Assembly (NCBI RefSeq): GCF_007625155.1 | Contig: NZ_VMNK01000017.1 | Location: forward strand, 62,001 to 126,000 | Length of the DNA stretch: 64,000 nucleotides | Reading direction: 5' to 3' | Source: Denitromonas halophila | GTDB taxonomy: Bacteria > Pseudomonadota > Gammaproteobacteria > Burkholderiales > Rhodocyclaceae | Shown: positions 53,313 to 63,169 of the stretch, piece after piece | Layout: the number at the start of each line of letters is the position of its first letter | How positions within the stretch are numbered: position 1 is the first letter of the stretch | Notes under the pieces: model-generated | Seen by the model: the letters and a program-made list of their open reading frames with translations, nothing else | Databases searched by the model: none | What the model was told of the DNA's origin: nothing | Made by a program: the position numbers and the translations under genes

Positions 53313-54301
53313 GACCGGGCGCCCCCGGCGGCCATGTCGAAGGCCAGTTTCACGGCCGCAAACAGGCTGCCGGGATCGGCTCCGCCAGTGCCGGCCAGAT
53401 CCAGCGCCGTGCCGTGGTCGACCGAGGTTCGAATGATCGGCAGCCCGAGCGTGACGTTCACGCCGCCGCCAAAGCTGGCGTGTTTGAGCACCGGCAGTCC
53501 TTGATCGTGGTACATCGCGAGCACGGCATCGCCTTGCTCGAGGGTATGAGGAACAAACAGCGTATCGGCTGGCAGGGGGCCGATCAATTGCATGCCAGTC
53601 GAGCGCAAGCGATCGAGCACCGGCGTGATGACGTCGATTTCTTCGCGCCCCATGTGGCCGCCCTCGCCCGCATGCGGATTGAGCCCGGCCACCAGAATGC
53701 GCGGCGATGCGAGCCCGAAGCGAGTTCGCAAATCCTGGTCGAGAATCGCCAGCGTCTCGGCCAGTGCCGCCGGCGTGATGGCGCCCGGCACGGCCGACAG
53801 TGGCAGATGGGTGGTGACCAGCGCGACCCGCAAGCCGCCACCGACCAGCAGCATCACCACCCGGCTGGTGGCTGTGGCCTCGGCGAGATATTCGGTATGC
53901 CCGGAGAACGGTACGCCGGCATCGCAAATGATGCCTTTGTGCACCGGCGCGGTGACCATACCTGCGAATTCGCCGCTCACACAGCCTTCGATGGCGCGGT
54001 CGAGCATGCTCAGCACCGGCCGGGCATTGGCGGTATCGAGCTGCCCGGCCACGGCCGGTGCGGCCAGGGGCACATCGAGCACTTCGAGCACGCCCGGCGG
54101 GGGTGCAAGGTCGCGCTGGTAGGCCTGCAGCAGGGTGGTCTGGCCAAGCGCGGCAAGGCGCGCTTCGAGCAGGTCGGTGTCGGCGAGCACGACCACACGC
54201 CCCGGCCAGGGCCGGGTGGCCAGCTGCAGGCATAATTCGGGGCCGACGCCGGCCGGCTCGCCACTGGTGACGGCCAGTACCGGCGTAAGGGTGGCGTTCA
54301 T
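53309..54301 (-). CDS. pdxA: 4-hydroxythreonine-4-phosphate dehydrogenase
   Basis: 330 residues. It acts in pyridoxal phosphate synthesis. [12 protein letters not shown] at the start, the metal-binding GHTEYLAE segment, [10 protein letters not shown] and [11 protein letters not shown] are family marks. It lies 11 bp after surA and overlaps rsmA. Confidence 0.96.
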   Translation of the reverse strand: MNATLTPVLAVTSGEPAGVGPELCLQLATRPWPGRVVVLADTDLLEARLAALGQTTLLQAYQRDLAPPPGVLEVLDVPLAAPAVAGQLDTANARPVLSMLDRAIEGCVSGEFAGMVTAPVHKGIICDAGVPFSGHTEYLAEATATSRVVMLLVGGGLRVALVTTHLPLSAVPGAITPAALAETLAILDQDLRTRFGLASPRILVAGLNPHAGEGGHMGREEIDVITPVLDRLRSTGMQLIGPLPADTLFVPHTLEQGDAVLAMYHDQGLPVLKHASFGGGVNVTLGLPIIRTSVDHGTALDLAGTGGADPGSLFAAVKLAFDMAAGGARS

Positions 54302-54312
54302 GGCGGCGCGGG

Positions 54313-55626
54313 TCAGTTCAGGTCATCGAGGCGATAGTCGACAAAGGTCGCATCGCGCAACTGGCGAAGCCAGTCTTCGTAGGCTTCGTCGGCCTTACGC
54401 TGACGCAGGGTGTTGCGGGCCACAGCGCGTTTGCGCTCTTCGGACACGTCCTGGGTGCGACGCTCTTCGACACGAATCAGGTGCCAGCCAAAGGGTGACT
54501 TCACCGGTGCGCTCAGCTCACCGACGCTCAGGGCATCCATGGCGCGTTCGAATTCTGGCACCGTGTCACCGGGGTAAACCCAACCGATTTCGCCGCCTTT
54601 GGCGGCCGACAGGTCGGCACTGTTGGCTCGCGCCAAGGCCGCAAAATCTTCGCCATTGAGCACCCGCGTGCGCAGGGTTTCCAGGCGCAGGCGCGCATCG
54701 GTATCCGAGATCAGTTCAGTGGGTTTCACCAGAATATGGCTGACCCGGGTCTGCTGCACCGCCACCACATCGGTCGCCTTCGCGCCGCGCACGTCATTTA
54801 CCTTCACCAGATGAAAACCGGCGGGGCTGCGCATGACCGGCGACACCTCGCCCGGCTTCAGGCCCTGCAGCGCCTCGATGAACAACGCAGGCACGCTGCT
54901 GGACGGCCGCCAGCCAAGTGCGCCCCCTTGCAAGGCATCGGGCGCATTCGAGAACTCGGCCGCCAGCTTCGCGAAATCCTCCCCCGCCAGCACGCGGGCG
55001 CGAATGCCCTCGGCCTTCTGGGCCAGCGCGTTGAGCTGCTCCGGGCTCGGTCCCTCCGGGGCGCGCAGCAAGATGTGCGACAGATCGTATTCACGACTAT
55101 CGGCCGCATCGGGCGAATTTTTGAGGAAGTTGTCGATCTCGGCGTCGGTCACCACCACGCGGGCGTCGACTTCACGCTCACGCAGACGGGCGATCAGCAT
55201 CTCCTGACGGATGTTCTCGCGAAACTCTGTCCAGTCGATACCGTCCTTTTCCAGCGCAGCACGAAACTGGGCGGCGCTCAACTTGTTGGAGGACGCGATA
55301 CGGTCAATCGCGCCGCCCAGGGCATTGTCGTCAATACGCAGCCCGGTCTCGCCGGCCAGTTGGAGTTGGGCCCGCTCGACCACCAGACGTTCAAGCACCT
55401 GTTTGCGCAACACGTCGTCGGGCGGCAACTGCCCACCCTGACGACCAAACTGCCGTTTGATCTGCTCAGTGCGCTCAGCCAGGCTCGACTCGGTGATGGC
55501 GTCGTTGTTGACGACGGCAACAATGCGATCGACGAGGACCGTGCGGGCCGCACTGGAAACCGCCGGCGAAACCGCCAGCGCAGAGAAGATCAGCGTGGAA
55601 AGGAGTCGGGAAAGCGCCGTTTTCAT
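54313..55626 (-). CDS. surA: Periplasmic chaperone/peptidyl-prolyl isomerase
   Basis: 437 residues. A signal peptide ([20 protein letters not shown]), the SurA N-domain ([18 protein letters not shown]), then two parvulin domains ([12 protein letters not shown] ... [18 protein letters not shown] ... [10 protein letters not shown]). It escorts outer-membrane proteins, including LptD encoded 34 bp upstream. ATG 55626. Confidence 0.95.
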   Translation of the reverse strand: MKTALSRLLSTLIFSALAVSPAVSSAARTVLVDRIVAVVNNDAITESSLAERTEQIKRQFGRQGGQLPPDDVLRKQVLERLVVERAQLQLAGETGLRIDDNALGGAIDRIASSNKLSAAQFRAALEKDGIDWTEFRENIRQEMLIARLREREVDARVVVTDAEIDNFLKNSPDAADSREYDLSHILLRAPEGPSPEQLNALAQKAEGIRARVLAGEDFAKLAAEFSNAPDALQGGALGWRPSSSVPALFIEALQGLKPGEVSPVMRSPAGFHLVKVNDVRGAKATDVVAVQQTRVSHILVKPTELISDTDARLRLETLRTRVLNGEDFAALARANSADLSAAKGGEIGWVYPGDTVPEFERAMDALSVGELSAPVKSPFGWHLIRVEERRTQDVSEERKRAVARNTLRQRKADEAYEDWLRQLRDATFVDYRLDDLN

Positions 55627-55660
55627 AGATATCCTGTTGCAATAATTGGCTGCCGCAGCA

Positions 55661-58078
55661 TTACTCTCGGCCAAACACCGGATCTGCCATGGGTTGATTG
55701 ATGGTGCCATAACCGCCCACCGTTCGGCGCAGCAGATCCAGCGGACTGGAGCCAACACTGGCCAGGCCGTTGAGCTCGAGCTGCAGGAAGATCGCCTGGG
55801 TCACGTCTTCGGCGTTGGTCGCAAAGCGATGGAGAACCACTCGGAACACCCAACAGTCGGCGTTGTACTCCAGGCCACCGAGCGCCTCGGTCACGCGGTG
55901 GTCACGCAGCGAACGATTGTAGCGGGCCACGCCATACCAGCGCCCGCTGATCGGCCACTGCGCCGATATATCGATATCGCGCAGCACATCGCGCGTATAG
56001 CGATAGCCCAGATTGACCACTTTGGCGAAACCGGGCTGGAAGCGCAAATCGGCACTGAAACGCTCGGTCTGGCTGTCTTCCGGGTTGTACTGCCAGGCCG
56101 TGTCAAGCGTGGTGATCTCGCCGATGCGCCCGCCCAGTGCAGCCAGGAAGTCCGAGCGTCGGTTGGTGCGCTCGCCGGCGTCCGACGTCGTGTTCAGGGC
56201 GACCCGCTGATCTTCAAAGTAGAAACGCTGGCCGACCGCCATCCGCAAACGCTCGGCACCGGTTTCGGCATCAATGAAGCGCGAGGTGACCGCCGCGGTC
56301 AGCTGATTGGCGTTGGCGATGCGGTCACCGCCGCTGAAGATGTTCTCGGAGAAGATCTGTGCGAAGTTGAAGTCAAACAGGCCGGAGTCGAAGTTCGGGA
56401 TGTCGGACTGGTCGCGATACGGCACATAGGCGTAGTAAAGCCGCGGCTCCATGGTCTGGATCATGTCGCGACCACCCCAGGTCGCGTCGCGCTCGAAAAC
56501 CACCGAGCTGTCGAGCGAGAAGGTCGGCACGGCGCGAGTGACGCTCTCCTTGCCGACCGTCAGCGGCGTGCTCAGATCGTAGCGCGTGTAGTGCACCCCG
56601 AATTTCGGCGTCAGCGTGTAAGCCGACGTGCCCAAGGGCCACTGAATCGTCGGATTCAGCGTGATCCGGTCGCCTTCAGGCTTGCCCGCATCGGGGTGGG
56701 CAAAGCGCACGTATTCGGTATTGAGGTTGAACTCACCGCCCCCCCACACCGAACGATCGCCGCCCAGCGCCAGGCGCGGCAGCCGGCGATAGGGCTCGTC
56801 GCCCGAGAGGGTCTGGAAGCTCTGCACCATCGCCGAGGCCGACCACCAGTCGCCCGAGCTGTAACTCAAGACCGCCTGGCGCAACAGGCTGGTCTGCGCC
56901 GCGACCGCCAATCGAGAGCTGAGGTCTTCGAAATATTCCTTGTCTGACACGCCATTGAGGTCCAGCGAGCCGCTGAAGCCATAACCAAAGGTCTGCTGAT
57001 GACGGATCGAGCCGGCCGCCCGGTTGGACTGGCCGGTCACGCTGTCGCCATTGAGCCATTCGGCTGACATCGTGCCCTGCATGTCATCCGTCAGATAACG
57101 GTACTGGCCGCCCAGCTGCAGACCGCGGCGGCTGATGTAGCGCGGCACCAGCGTCGCATCGTAGTTAGGCGCGATGTTCCAGTAATAGGGCACAGTCAAT
57201 TCGACGCCGCTCTTGTTGGACGTACCAAAAGTGGGCGGCAAAAAGCCCGATTTGCGCTGCGCCACCAGCGGAAATTCGACCCACGGCATGTAGAAGATCG
57301 GCGTGTCCTTGAATACCACCGTGCTGTCGCGCGCCACGCCGACTTCACGGTCGTAATCCAGATCCAGCTCGCCGGCCTTGATGTACCAGTCGGGATCCTG
57401 TGGCTGACAGGTGCTCCAGGTCGCGTCTTCAAGGCGGTACTGATTCTCGCCCTCGAAACGGATCACGCTGGCCTGACCGCTGCCGGTCACCGGGCGTTCG
57501 ATACCGCCCTTGCGCGAAATACGGTGGATTTCATAGGACGGCGTCTGCAGCTCGCCCGTCTGCTCGTCCATGCGCATCCGCACTTTCGGGCCCGACAGGC
57601 GGTCCTCGCCACGGCGCAACTCGACATTGCCCTCGGCGTCTACTTCGTCCAGTGCCTCGCGATACGTGATGCGGTCAGCCGTCAGCACGGCCCCGTCGCG
57701 ACGCAGCACCGCGCCGCCCTCGGCCACCAGCTCGACATCCTGCTGGCCAACGATGCGATCGGCATCGATGGTAGTGACGCCCAGCGCGGGTGATGGGTCC
57801 GCCACCTCGGTCGCCCGCGGCGCGGCCGGCTTGCCCATGACGGGTGCTGCCTGTGGCGTACGCCCCGCACCGCGGTTCGACGGTGTGTTGGTGCGCCGCA
57901 CCGGCTCGGTCGCCGCAGGTGCGGCGGGCTTGGGCTTGGGTTTGGGCACCGCCACAGGCGTGCCCATCAGATCGGCGGGGATCACCAATGCCGGCAGGCC
58001 GGCAGCGGTCCCGGCGGCCGGCAAAGCGGCCAGCAGCAAGGGGATGGCCCGCAAGGTCCAACGCTTGGCAGTCGGCAA
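55661..58078 (-). CDS. lptD: LPS-assembly protein LptD
   Basis: About 805 residues. Signal peptide (AIPLLLAALPAAGTAA), a proline/alanine-rich linker, the OstA/LptD N-domain (VELVAEGGAVLRRDGAVLTA) and a large beta-barrel (TFGTSNKSGVELTVPYYWNI). It inserts lipopolysaccharide into the outer leaflet. Only two cysteines remain in the mature chain, in WSTCQP and NADCWVF, enough for one N-domain-to-barrel disulfide instead of the two of E. coli. No ATG fits; TTG 58078 has a CGGAG site 7 nt upstream and gives a proper signal peptide. Confidence 0.92.
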   Translation of the reverse strand: MPTAKRWTLRAIPLLLAALPAAGTAAGLPALVIPADLMGTPVAVPKPKPKPAAPAATEPVRRTNTPSNRGAGRTPQAAPVMGKPAAPRATEVADPSPALGVTTIDADRIVGQQDVELVAEGGAVLRRDGAVLTADRITYREALDEVDAEGNVELRRGEDRLSGPKVRMRMDEQTGELQTPSYEIHRISRKGGIERPVTGSGQASVIRFEGENQYRLEDATWSTCQPQDPDWYIKAGELDLDYDREVGVARDSTVVFKDTPIFYMPWVEFPLVAQRKSGFLPPTFGTSNKSGVELTVPYYWNIAPNYDATLVPRYISRRGLQLGGQYRYLTDDMQGTMSAEWLNGDSVTGQSNRAAGSIRHQQTFGYGFSGSLDLNGVSDKEYFEDLSSRLAVAAQTSLLRQAVLSYSSGDWWSASAMVQSFQTLSGDEPYRRLPRLALGGDRSVWGGGEFNLNTEYVRFAHPDAGKPEGDRITLNPTIQWPLGTSAYTLTPKFGVHYTRYDLSTPLTVGKESVTRAVPTFSLDSSVVFERDATWGGRDMIQTMEPRLYYAYVPYRDQSDIPNFDSGLFDFNFAQIFSENIFSGGDRIANANQLTAAVTSRFIDAETGAERLRMAVGQRFYFEDQRVALNTTSDAGERTNRRSDFLAALGGRIGEITTLDTAWQYNPEDSQTERFSADLRFQPGFAKVVNLGYRYTRDVLRDIDISAQWPISGRWYGVARYNRSLRDHRVTEALGGLEYNADCWVFRVVLHRFATNAEDVTQAIFLQLELNGLASVGSSPLDLLRRTVGGYGTINQPMADPVFGRE

Positions 58079-58187
58079 TGCGTGTCTCCGTTTGAATAGC
58101 GGCGGATCGGCTGCACACCGGCAAACAGCGTTCCGGCTGCGGTCTTTGATAAAATTCGCGATTTTACACGAACATCGGACGGCACCC

Positions 58188-59186
58188 GTGGAAAGACTCG
58201 CGCAACTCAAGCACTGGCTGGGCTCCCGATATCCGGGCCGCCAGATCGATCTGGCACCCGCGTCGGCCGACGCCAGCTTCCGCCGTTACTTCCGGGTGCA
58301 TGTCGAGGGCGAACCCGCGTCCTTCATCGCCATGGACGCGCCGCCGGAAAAAGAAGACACCGCCCCGTTCATCCGCATCGCCAAACTGTTCGGCGACAGC
58401 GGCGCGCAGGTGCCGACCGTGCTCGACGCCGACACCGACGCCGGCTTTTTGCTGCTCACCGACCTGGGCGACACCACCTATCTGAGCGCGCTCGACGCCG
58501 ACAGCGCCCATGCGCTCTACGCCGACGCCCTCGGCGCGCTGATCTGCATCCAGAAGGCCAGCGTGCCCGACGTGCTGCCCAACTACGATCGCGAGCGCCT
58601 GCTGGCCGAGATGCAGCTCTTCCCCGACTGGTATCTGGCACGCCACAAGCACATCACGCTTGACGACGCCGAGCGCAAGATTCTCGACACCGTGTTCGAA
58701 CGACTGCTCGACGCGCATCTGGCCGAGCCCAAGGTCTTCGTGCACCGCGACTTCCACAGCCGCAATCTGATGGTCACCGAGCACGGCGCCGGCGTGCTGG
58801 ACTTCCAGGACGCGGTGTATGGCCCGATCACCTACGATCTGGCCTCACTGTTCAAGGACGCCTATATCGACTGGGGCGAAGCCTTCGTGCTCGACATGCT
58901 CGCCCGCTACTGGGAAGCCGCCCGGCAGATCGGCCTGCCGGTGCATGCCGATTTCGCCGAATTCCACCGCGACTTCGAATGGATGGGCGTGCAACGCCAC
59001 CTCAAGGTGCTCGGCATCTTCGCCCGTCTGTGCCACCGCGACGGCAAGGCCGGCTACCTCGACGACATGCCGCGCGTCTCGCACTACCTGCGCAAGGCCT
59101 GCCAGCGCTACAGCGAACTGCGCCCGCTGATCCGCATCCTCAACCGCTGCGATCCGGTCGACGAAACCGTCGGCTACACCTTCTGA
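58188..59186 (+). CDS. amgK: N-acetylmuramate/N-acetylglucosamine kinase
   Basis: 332 residues, aminoglycoside-phosphotransferase fold. The catalytic loop FVHRDFHSRNLMV and the metal loop VLDFQDAVYGPITYDLASL are present. AmgK phosphorylates the anomeric position of recycled MurNAc, feeding MurU encoded 8 bp downstream, a cell-wall recycling route known from Pseudomonas. It starts with GTG at 58188, and is divergent from lptD. Confidence 0.92.
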   Translation: MERLAQLKHWLGSRYPGRQIDLAPASADASFRRYFRVHVEGEPASFIAMDAPPEKEDTAPFIRIAKLFGDSGAQVPTVLDADTDAGFLLLTDLGDTTYLSALDADSAHALYADALGALICIQKASVPDVLPNYDRERLLAEMQLFPDWYLARHKHITLDDAERKILDTVFERLLDAHLAEPKVFVHRDFHSRNLMVTEHGAGVLDFQDAVYGPITYDLASLFKDAYIDWGEAFVLDMLARYWEAARQIGLPVHADFAEFHRDFEWMGVQRHLKVLGIFARLCHRDGKAGYLDDMPRVSHYLRKACQRYSELRPLIRILNRCDPVDETVGYTF

Positions 59187-59194
59187 GCGCCGCC

Positions 59195-59893
59195 ATGCGC
59201 GCCATGATCCTGGCGGCCGGACGCGGCGAACGCATGCGCCCGCTCACCGACACCTGCCCCAAGCCGCTGCTGGCCGCGGGCGGCGTGCCGCTGATCGTCC
59301 ATCATCTGCGACGACTCGCGGCGGCCGACATCACGCAAATCGTCGTCAACCACGCGCACCTCGGCCAGATGATCGAAGCCGCACTGGGCGACGGCAGCGC
59401 CTTCGGCGTGCACATTCAATACTCGCCCGAGCCCGCCGCGCTGGAGACCGCCGGTGGCATCCGTCAGGCCCTGCCGCTGCTCGGCGACGCGCCCTTTCTG
59501 GTGGTCAATGGCGATGTGTTTTGCGCGTTCGATATCACCGCCCTGATCGACCACGCCCGCCGGCTGGAAACCGATCTCGCCCACCTTGTGCTCATTCCGA
59601 ATCCGCCTCACCATCCGACAGGCGACTTTCACCTGCAGGGCGATCACGCCAGCCTGAGCAATGGCGAGCGGCTGACATTCTCTGGCATTGGGCTCTATCA
59701 TCCCGACATGTTTGCGCACTTGCTCTCAGGCCAGCCCGCGCCGCTCGGCCCGCTGCTACGTCAGGCCATCGCCGCCGGGCGCGTCAGCGCCGAGCGCTTC
59801 GACGGCCTGTGGATGGACATCGGCACGCCCGAGCGCCTGGCCGAATTGGACGCGCTGCTCGCCCCGAACCATCAGGCAGACTCGCCGTCTTAA
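59195..59893 (+). CDS. murU: N-acetylmuramate-1-phosphate uridylyltransferase
   Basis: 232 residues. The nucleotidyltransferase signature MILAAGRGERMRPLTDTCPK, VVNGDVFCAFD and LWMDIGTPERLAELD are present. MurU makes UDP-MurNAc from MurNAc-1-phosphate, bypassing the fosfomycin-sensitive step. Coupled with amgK. Confidence 0.93.
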   Translation: MRAMILAAGRGERMRPLTDTCPKPLLAAGGVPLIVHHLRRLAAADITQIVVNHAHLGQMIEAALGDGSAFGVHIQYSPEPAALETAGGIRQALPLLGDAPFLVVNGDVFCAFDITALIDHARRLETDLAHLVLIPNPPHHPTGDFHLQGDHASLSNGERLTFSGIGLYHPDMFAHLLSGQPAPLGPLLRQAIAAGRVSAERFDGLWMDIGTPERLAELDALLAPNHQADSPS

Positions 59894-59918
59894 CGACACA
59901 CCCAACAGGAACGTCGCC

Positions 59919-61241
59919 TTGAACCCCCTCTTCGCGCCCTTTCATGCCCGCCGCCAGCGCCTGCTGGACACCCTCACCGCTCGCGGCGGCGGCGTCGCCA
60001 TCATCCCGACGGCGGTCGAGGTCGCGCGCAATCGCGACACCCACTACCCCTTCCGCCCGGACAGCTACTTCCACTACCTGAGCGGCTTTCCCGAGCCCGA
60101 GGCCGTGCTGGTGCTGGTCGCCGGCGACACGCCGCGCAGCCTGCTGTTCTGTCGCGACAAAAGCATCGAACGCGAAATCTGGGACGGTTTCCGCTACGGC
60201 CCCGACGCCGCCGCCGACGAATTCGGCTTTGACGACGCCTTCCCTGTCGGCGAACTCGACGCACAGCTGAGCACCCTGCTGGCCAACCAGCCCGCGGTGT
60301 ACTTCGCCCTCGGCCACGACACCGCCTGGGACAAACGCCTGGTCGACACCCTCAACCAGGTGCGCGAGCAAGTGCGCACCGGCATCACCGCCCCCGCCAG
60401 CGTTCAGGATCTGCACGCCGTACTCGACGAGATGCGCCTGATCAAGGATGCGCACGAGGTGCTGACCATGCGCCGCGCCGCCGCCATCTCCGATGTCGGC
60501 CACCGCCGCGCCATGCAGGTCACTCGCCCCGGACTGCATGAATACGAAGTCGAAGCCGAACTGCTGCACGCGTTCCGCCAGGGCGGCGCACAATCGCCCG
60601 CTTACCCCTCCATCGTCGCCGGCGGCGCCAACGCCTGCGTACTGCACTATGTGAGCAACGCCGGCTGCCTGGCCGACGGCGAGCTGCTATTGATCGACGC
60701 CGGCTGCGAGCTCGACGGCTACGCCTCCGACATCACCCGCACGTTTCCGGTCAATGGCCGCTTCAGCGGGCCGCAGCGCGACGTCTATCAACTCGTGCTC
60801 GCCGCCCAGCAAGCCGCCATCGACGCCACTGCCCCGGGCGTGGGCTGGAACGCTCCCCACGACACCGCCGTCGCCGTCCTCGCCCAGGGCATGCTCGACC
60901 TCGGCCTGCTCACCGGCACGCTCGACGGCGTGCTCGAATCCGGCGACTACCGCCGCTTCTACATGCACCGCACCGGTCACTGGCTGGGGCTCGACGTGCA
61001 CGACGCCGGCGACTACAAGCGCGACGGCGACTGGCGGCCGCTGCGCGAAGGCATGACGCTCACCGTCGAACCCGGCTGCTACATCCGACCCGCCGACGAC
61101 GTGCCCGAGGCCTTCTGGAACATCGGCATCCGCATCGAAGACGACGTGCTGGTCACCACCGATGGCTGCGACATCCTCTCCGCCGCCACGCCAAAGTCCA
61201 TCGACGACATCGAAGCCCTGATGCGGGACGCCCGCCCATGA
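59919..61241 (+). CDS. pepP: Xaa-Pro aminopeptidase
   Basis: 440 residues. An N-terminal creatinase-like domain and a pita-bread peptidase domain with the metal ligands in DAGCELDGYASDITRTFP, HRTGHWLGLDVHD, VEPGCYI and GIRIEDDVL. It removes N-terminal residues before proline. TTG 59919 is the start: CAGGA lies 8 nt before it and homologues begin here; an ATG does not fit. It overlaps ubiH by 4 bp, as in many gammaproteobacterial and betaproteobacterial genomes. Confidence 0.93.
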   Translation: MNPLFAPFHARRQRLLDTLTARGGGVAIIPTAVEVARNRDTHYPFRPDSYFHYLSGFPEPEAVLVLVAGDTPRSLLFCRDKSIEREIWDGFRYGPDAAADEFGFDDAFPVGELDAQLSTLLANQPAVYFALGHDTAWDKRLVDTLNQVREQVRTGITAPASVQDLHAVLDEMRLIKDAHEVLTMRRAAAISDVGHRRAMQVTRPGLHEYEVEAELLHAFRQGGAQSPAYPSIVAGGANACVLHYVSNAGCLADGELLLIDAGCELDGYASDITRTFPVNGRFSGPQRDVYQLVLAAQQAAIDATAPGVGWNAPHDTAVAVLAQGMLDLGLLTGTLDGVLESGDYRRFYMHRTGHWLGLDVHDAGDYKRDGDWRPLREGMTLTVEPGCYIRPADDVPEAFWNIGIRIEDDVLVTTDGCDILSAATPKSIDDIEALMRDARP

Positions 61242-62377
61242 AAACGCCCGACATCGCCATCATCGGCGCCGGCCCGGTCGGCATGGCACTGGCGCTCGCG
61301 CTGCACGGCGGGCCGCACACCGTCACCCTCATCGACGCCCGCGGCCGCGGCGCCTCGCGCAAAGACCCGCGCGTGCTCGCCCTGGCCCACGGCACCCGAC
61401 TCACGCTCGAGCGCCTCGGCGTCTGGGGTCATCTGCCCACCACCCCGATCCGCCACATCCACATCTCGCAACAAGACGGCTTCGGCCGCACCCAGCTTAA
61501 CGAATCCGACTACGCCCTCGACGGCCTCGGCCATGTCGTGCGTGCCGGCGATCTCGCCGCCGCACTCGACGACGCCATCACCGCCGCCAGCATCCCGGTC
61601 ATCGACCACAGCGAAGCCGACGTCGACCCCGAGCTACACGGCCGCGTGCAGCTGCGCCGCACCGACGCCACCGACACCCTCGACTGCCAACTGGTCGTTT
61701 GCGCCGAAGGCGGCATGCGCGCCGACGACCCGGCCATTCGCGTGCGCGACTACGGCCAGCACGCCGTCATCTGCATGGCCACGCCTGCCGTCGCTCATGG
61801 CAACACCGCTTACGAGCGCTTCACCCCCAACGGCCCCGTCGCCCTGCTGCCCTGCGGCACCGACTTCGCCGTCGTGCACACCGCCGCCCCCGAGCAAGCC
61901 GAGGCCTGGCTGGCGCTCGACGACACGGCCTACCTCGCCGAGTTGCAGCAAGCCTTCGGCCACCGCGTCAAACTCATCGGCGTAAGCCCGCGCGAGCGTT
62001 TTCCGCTCCAGCTTCGGGTGCGACACACCCCCGTCGCCAATCGCCAGGTCTGGCTCGGCAACGCCGCGCAAACGCTACACCCCGTCGCCGGCCAGGGCCT
62101 CAACCTCGCCCTGCGCGATGTCTGGGCGCTGGCGCGACGCCTCAATGCCGCCACCGACCCCGGCGACGCGCAGGTGCTCTCCGCCTACCTGCGCGACCGC
62201 CGCCTCGACCGCGCCAGCACCGTCGGCTTCACCGACACCCTGGTCCGCCTGTTCAGCAACGACCTGCCACCCCTGCGCGGCCTGCGCGGCCTCGGCCTGC
62301 TGGCGCTTGATCTCGCACCGCCACTGCGCCACTTCGTGGCCAAACGGATGATGTTTGGGGCGCGGGCCTGGCCATAG
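61238..62377 (+). CDS. ubiH: FAD-dependent ubiquinone hydroxylase (UbiH/UbiF/COQ6 family)
   Basis: 379 residues. FAD-binding AIIGAGPVGMALALAL, the ARGRGASRKDPRVLAL segment and GNAAQTLHPVAGQGLNLALRD are diagnostic of ring hydroxylases of ubiquinone synthesis. Which ring position it serves cannot be decided here; 'ubiH' follows the usual pepP-ubiH order. Followed by a long gene-free stretch. Confidence 0.85.
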   Translation: MKTPDIAIIGAGPVGMALALALHGGPHTVTLIDARGRGASRKDPRVLALAHGTRLTLERLGVWGHLPTTPIRHIHISQQDGFGRTQLNESDYALDGLGHVVRAGDLAAALDDAITAASIPVIDHSEADVDPELHGRVQLRRTDATDTLDCQLVVCAEGGMRADDPAIRVRDYGQHAVICMATPAVAHGNTAYERFTPNGPVALLPCGTDFAVVHTAAPEQAEAWLALDDTAYLAELQQAFGHRVKLIGVSPRERFPLQLRVRHTPVANRQVWLGNAAQTLHPVAGQGLNLALRDVWALARRLNAATDPGDAQVLSAYLRDRRLDRASTVGFTDTLVRLFSNDLPPLRGLRGLGLLALDLAPPLRHFVAKRMMFGARAWP

Positions 62378-62450
62378 GGATTGGGTTGCGCGTTCGCGCT
62401 TTTGAATAGATTGGCCGGTCTTTTGGGCGGCTTTCCCGAGTGCATGCGGA

Positions 62451-63027
62451 CGTTGGCCGGGTCTCGCCCCGGCGGGCGACTTACTTTCTTGCTTGTGCAA
62501 GAAAGCTAAGCAAAGAAGCACAGCCCGCTTTCGCGCCCCTTCGGGGTGCCCGCCCTACGGCAATGTCGGGCGGGGTGCTTCGCGAACTCGCCCTGCGGGC
62601 TCAAACAGCGAAGCCCCTTTTTCCGCCCGCCACCGCCTTAGGTTGGCGCGGCAGAGGGCGGATCGGTTGTGCCCGAATCGGCCAGTCGTGATGGTTTTGC
62701 AGGGTGGGTTTCAACCCGCCAATGACCTGCGAACGAATACCGATGGCGGGTTAAAACCCGCCCTACGACGCGCCACCAAAGCGGGCGATGGCGAAGCCGA
62801 GCCCGCGCGCCCATCCCCTTCTGTGCCGCCGAACGAAGTCCGGGGACGGCGGGAATTGTCGTGTCGCCTGTTTGAGCCCGGAACGGGCGAGTTTGCGACA
62901 CGACCCGCCGCCACCGGGCGCAGAGAGGGCACCGGCGAAGCCGGCGGCACAGCGGGGGCGTTTCTTTGCTTCCTTTCTTGTCGCCACAAGAAAGGAAGTC
63001 GCCCGCCGGGGCGAGACCCGGCCAACG
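62451..63027. repeat. Long inverted-repeat element, non-coding
   Basis: The ends are inverted copies of each other over about 65 bp with few mismatches: GTTGGCCGGGTCTCGCCCCG (62452-62471) is repeated in inverse at 63007-63026, as are the following CTTTCTTG/CAAGAAAG segments. Inner parts also match in inverse, such as ACTCGCCCTGCGGGCTCAAACAG (about 62586) and its partner near 62868. Open frames crossing it have no ribosome site or known product. It looks like a dispersed, non-autonomous repeat of a type common in proteobacterial intergenic DNA. Confidence 0.65.
62701..62766. repeat. Nested short inverted repeat
   Basis: AGGGTGGGTTTCAACCCGCC and its inverse TGGCGGGTTAAAACCCGCCC bracket about 26 bp. 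Each arm is itself a hairpin (GGGTTTCAACCC, GGGTTAAAACCC). It sits in the middle of the larger inverted repeat, as if inserted into it. Confidence 0.55.
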
Positions 63028-63169
63028 CACCGCCCCGACGGGCACCAGAAAACCGGCCACGCGGTGCCGAAACCGCCCTCCACTTTCCGATGGGCGTTAC
63101 GTTTTTAGGCTTCGCCGACACCCCCCCATCGGTTAGAATGGCGGCTTTGTCGCTCGCGCTCCAATCCCC

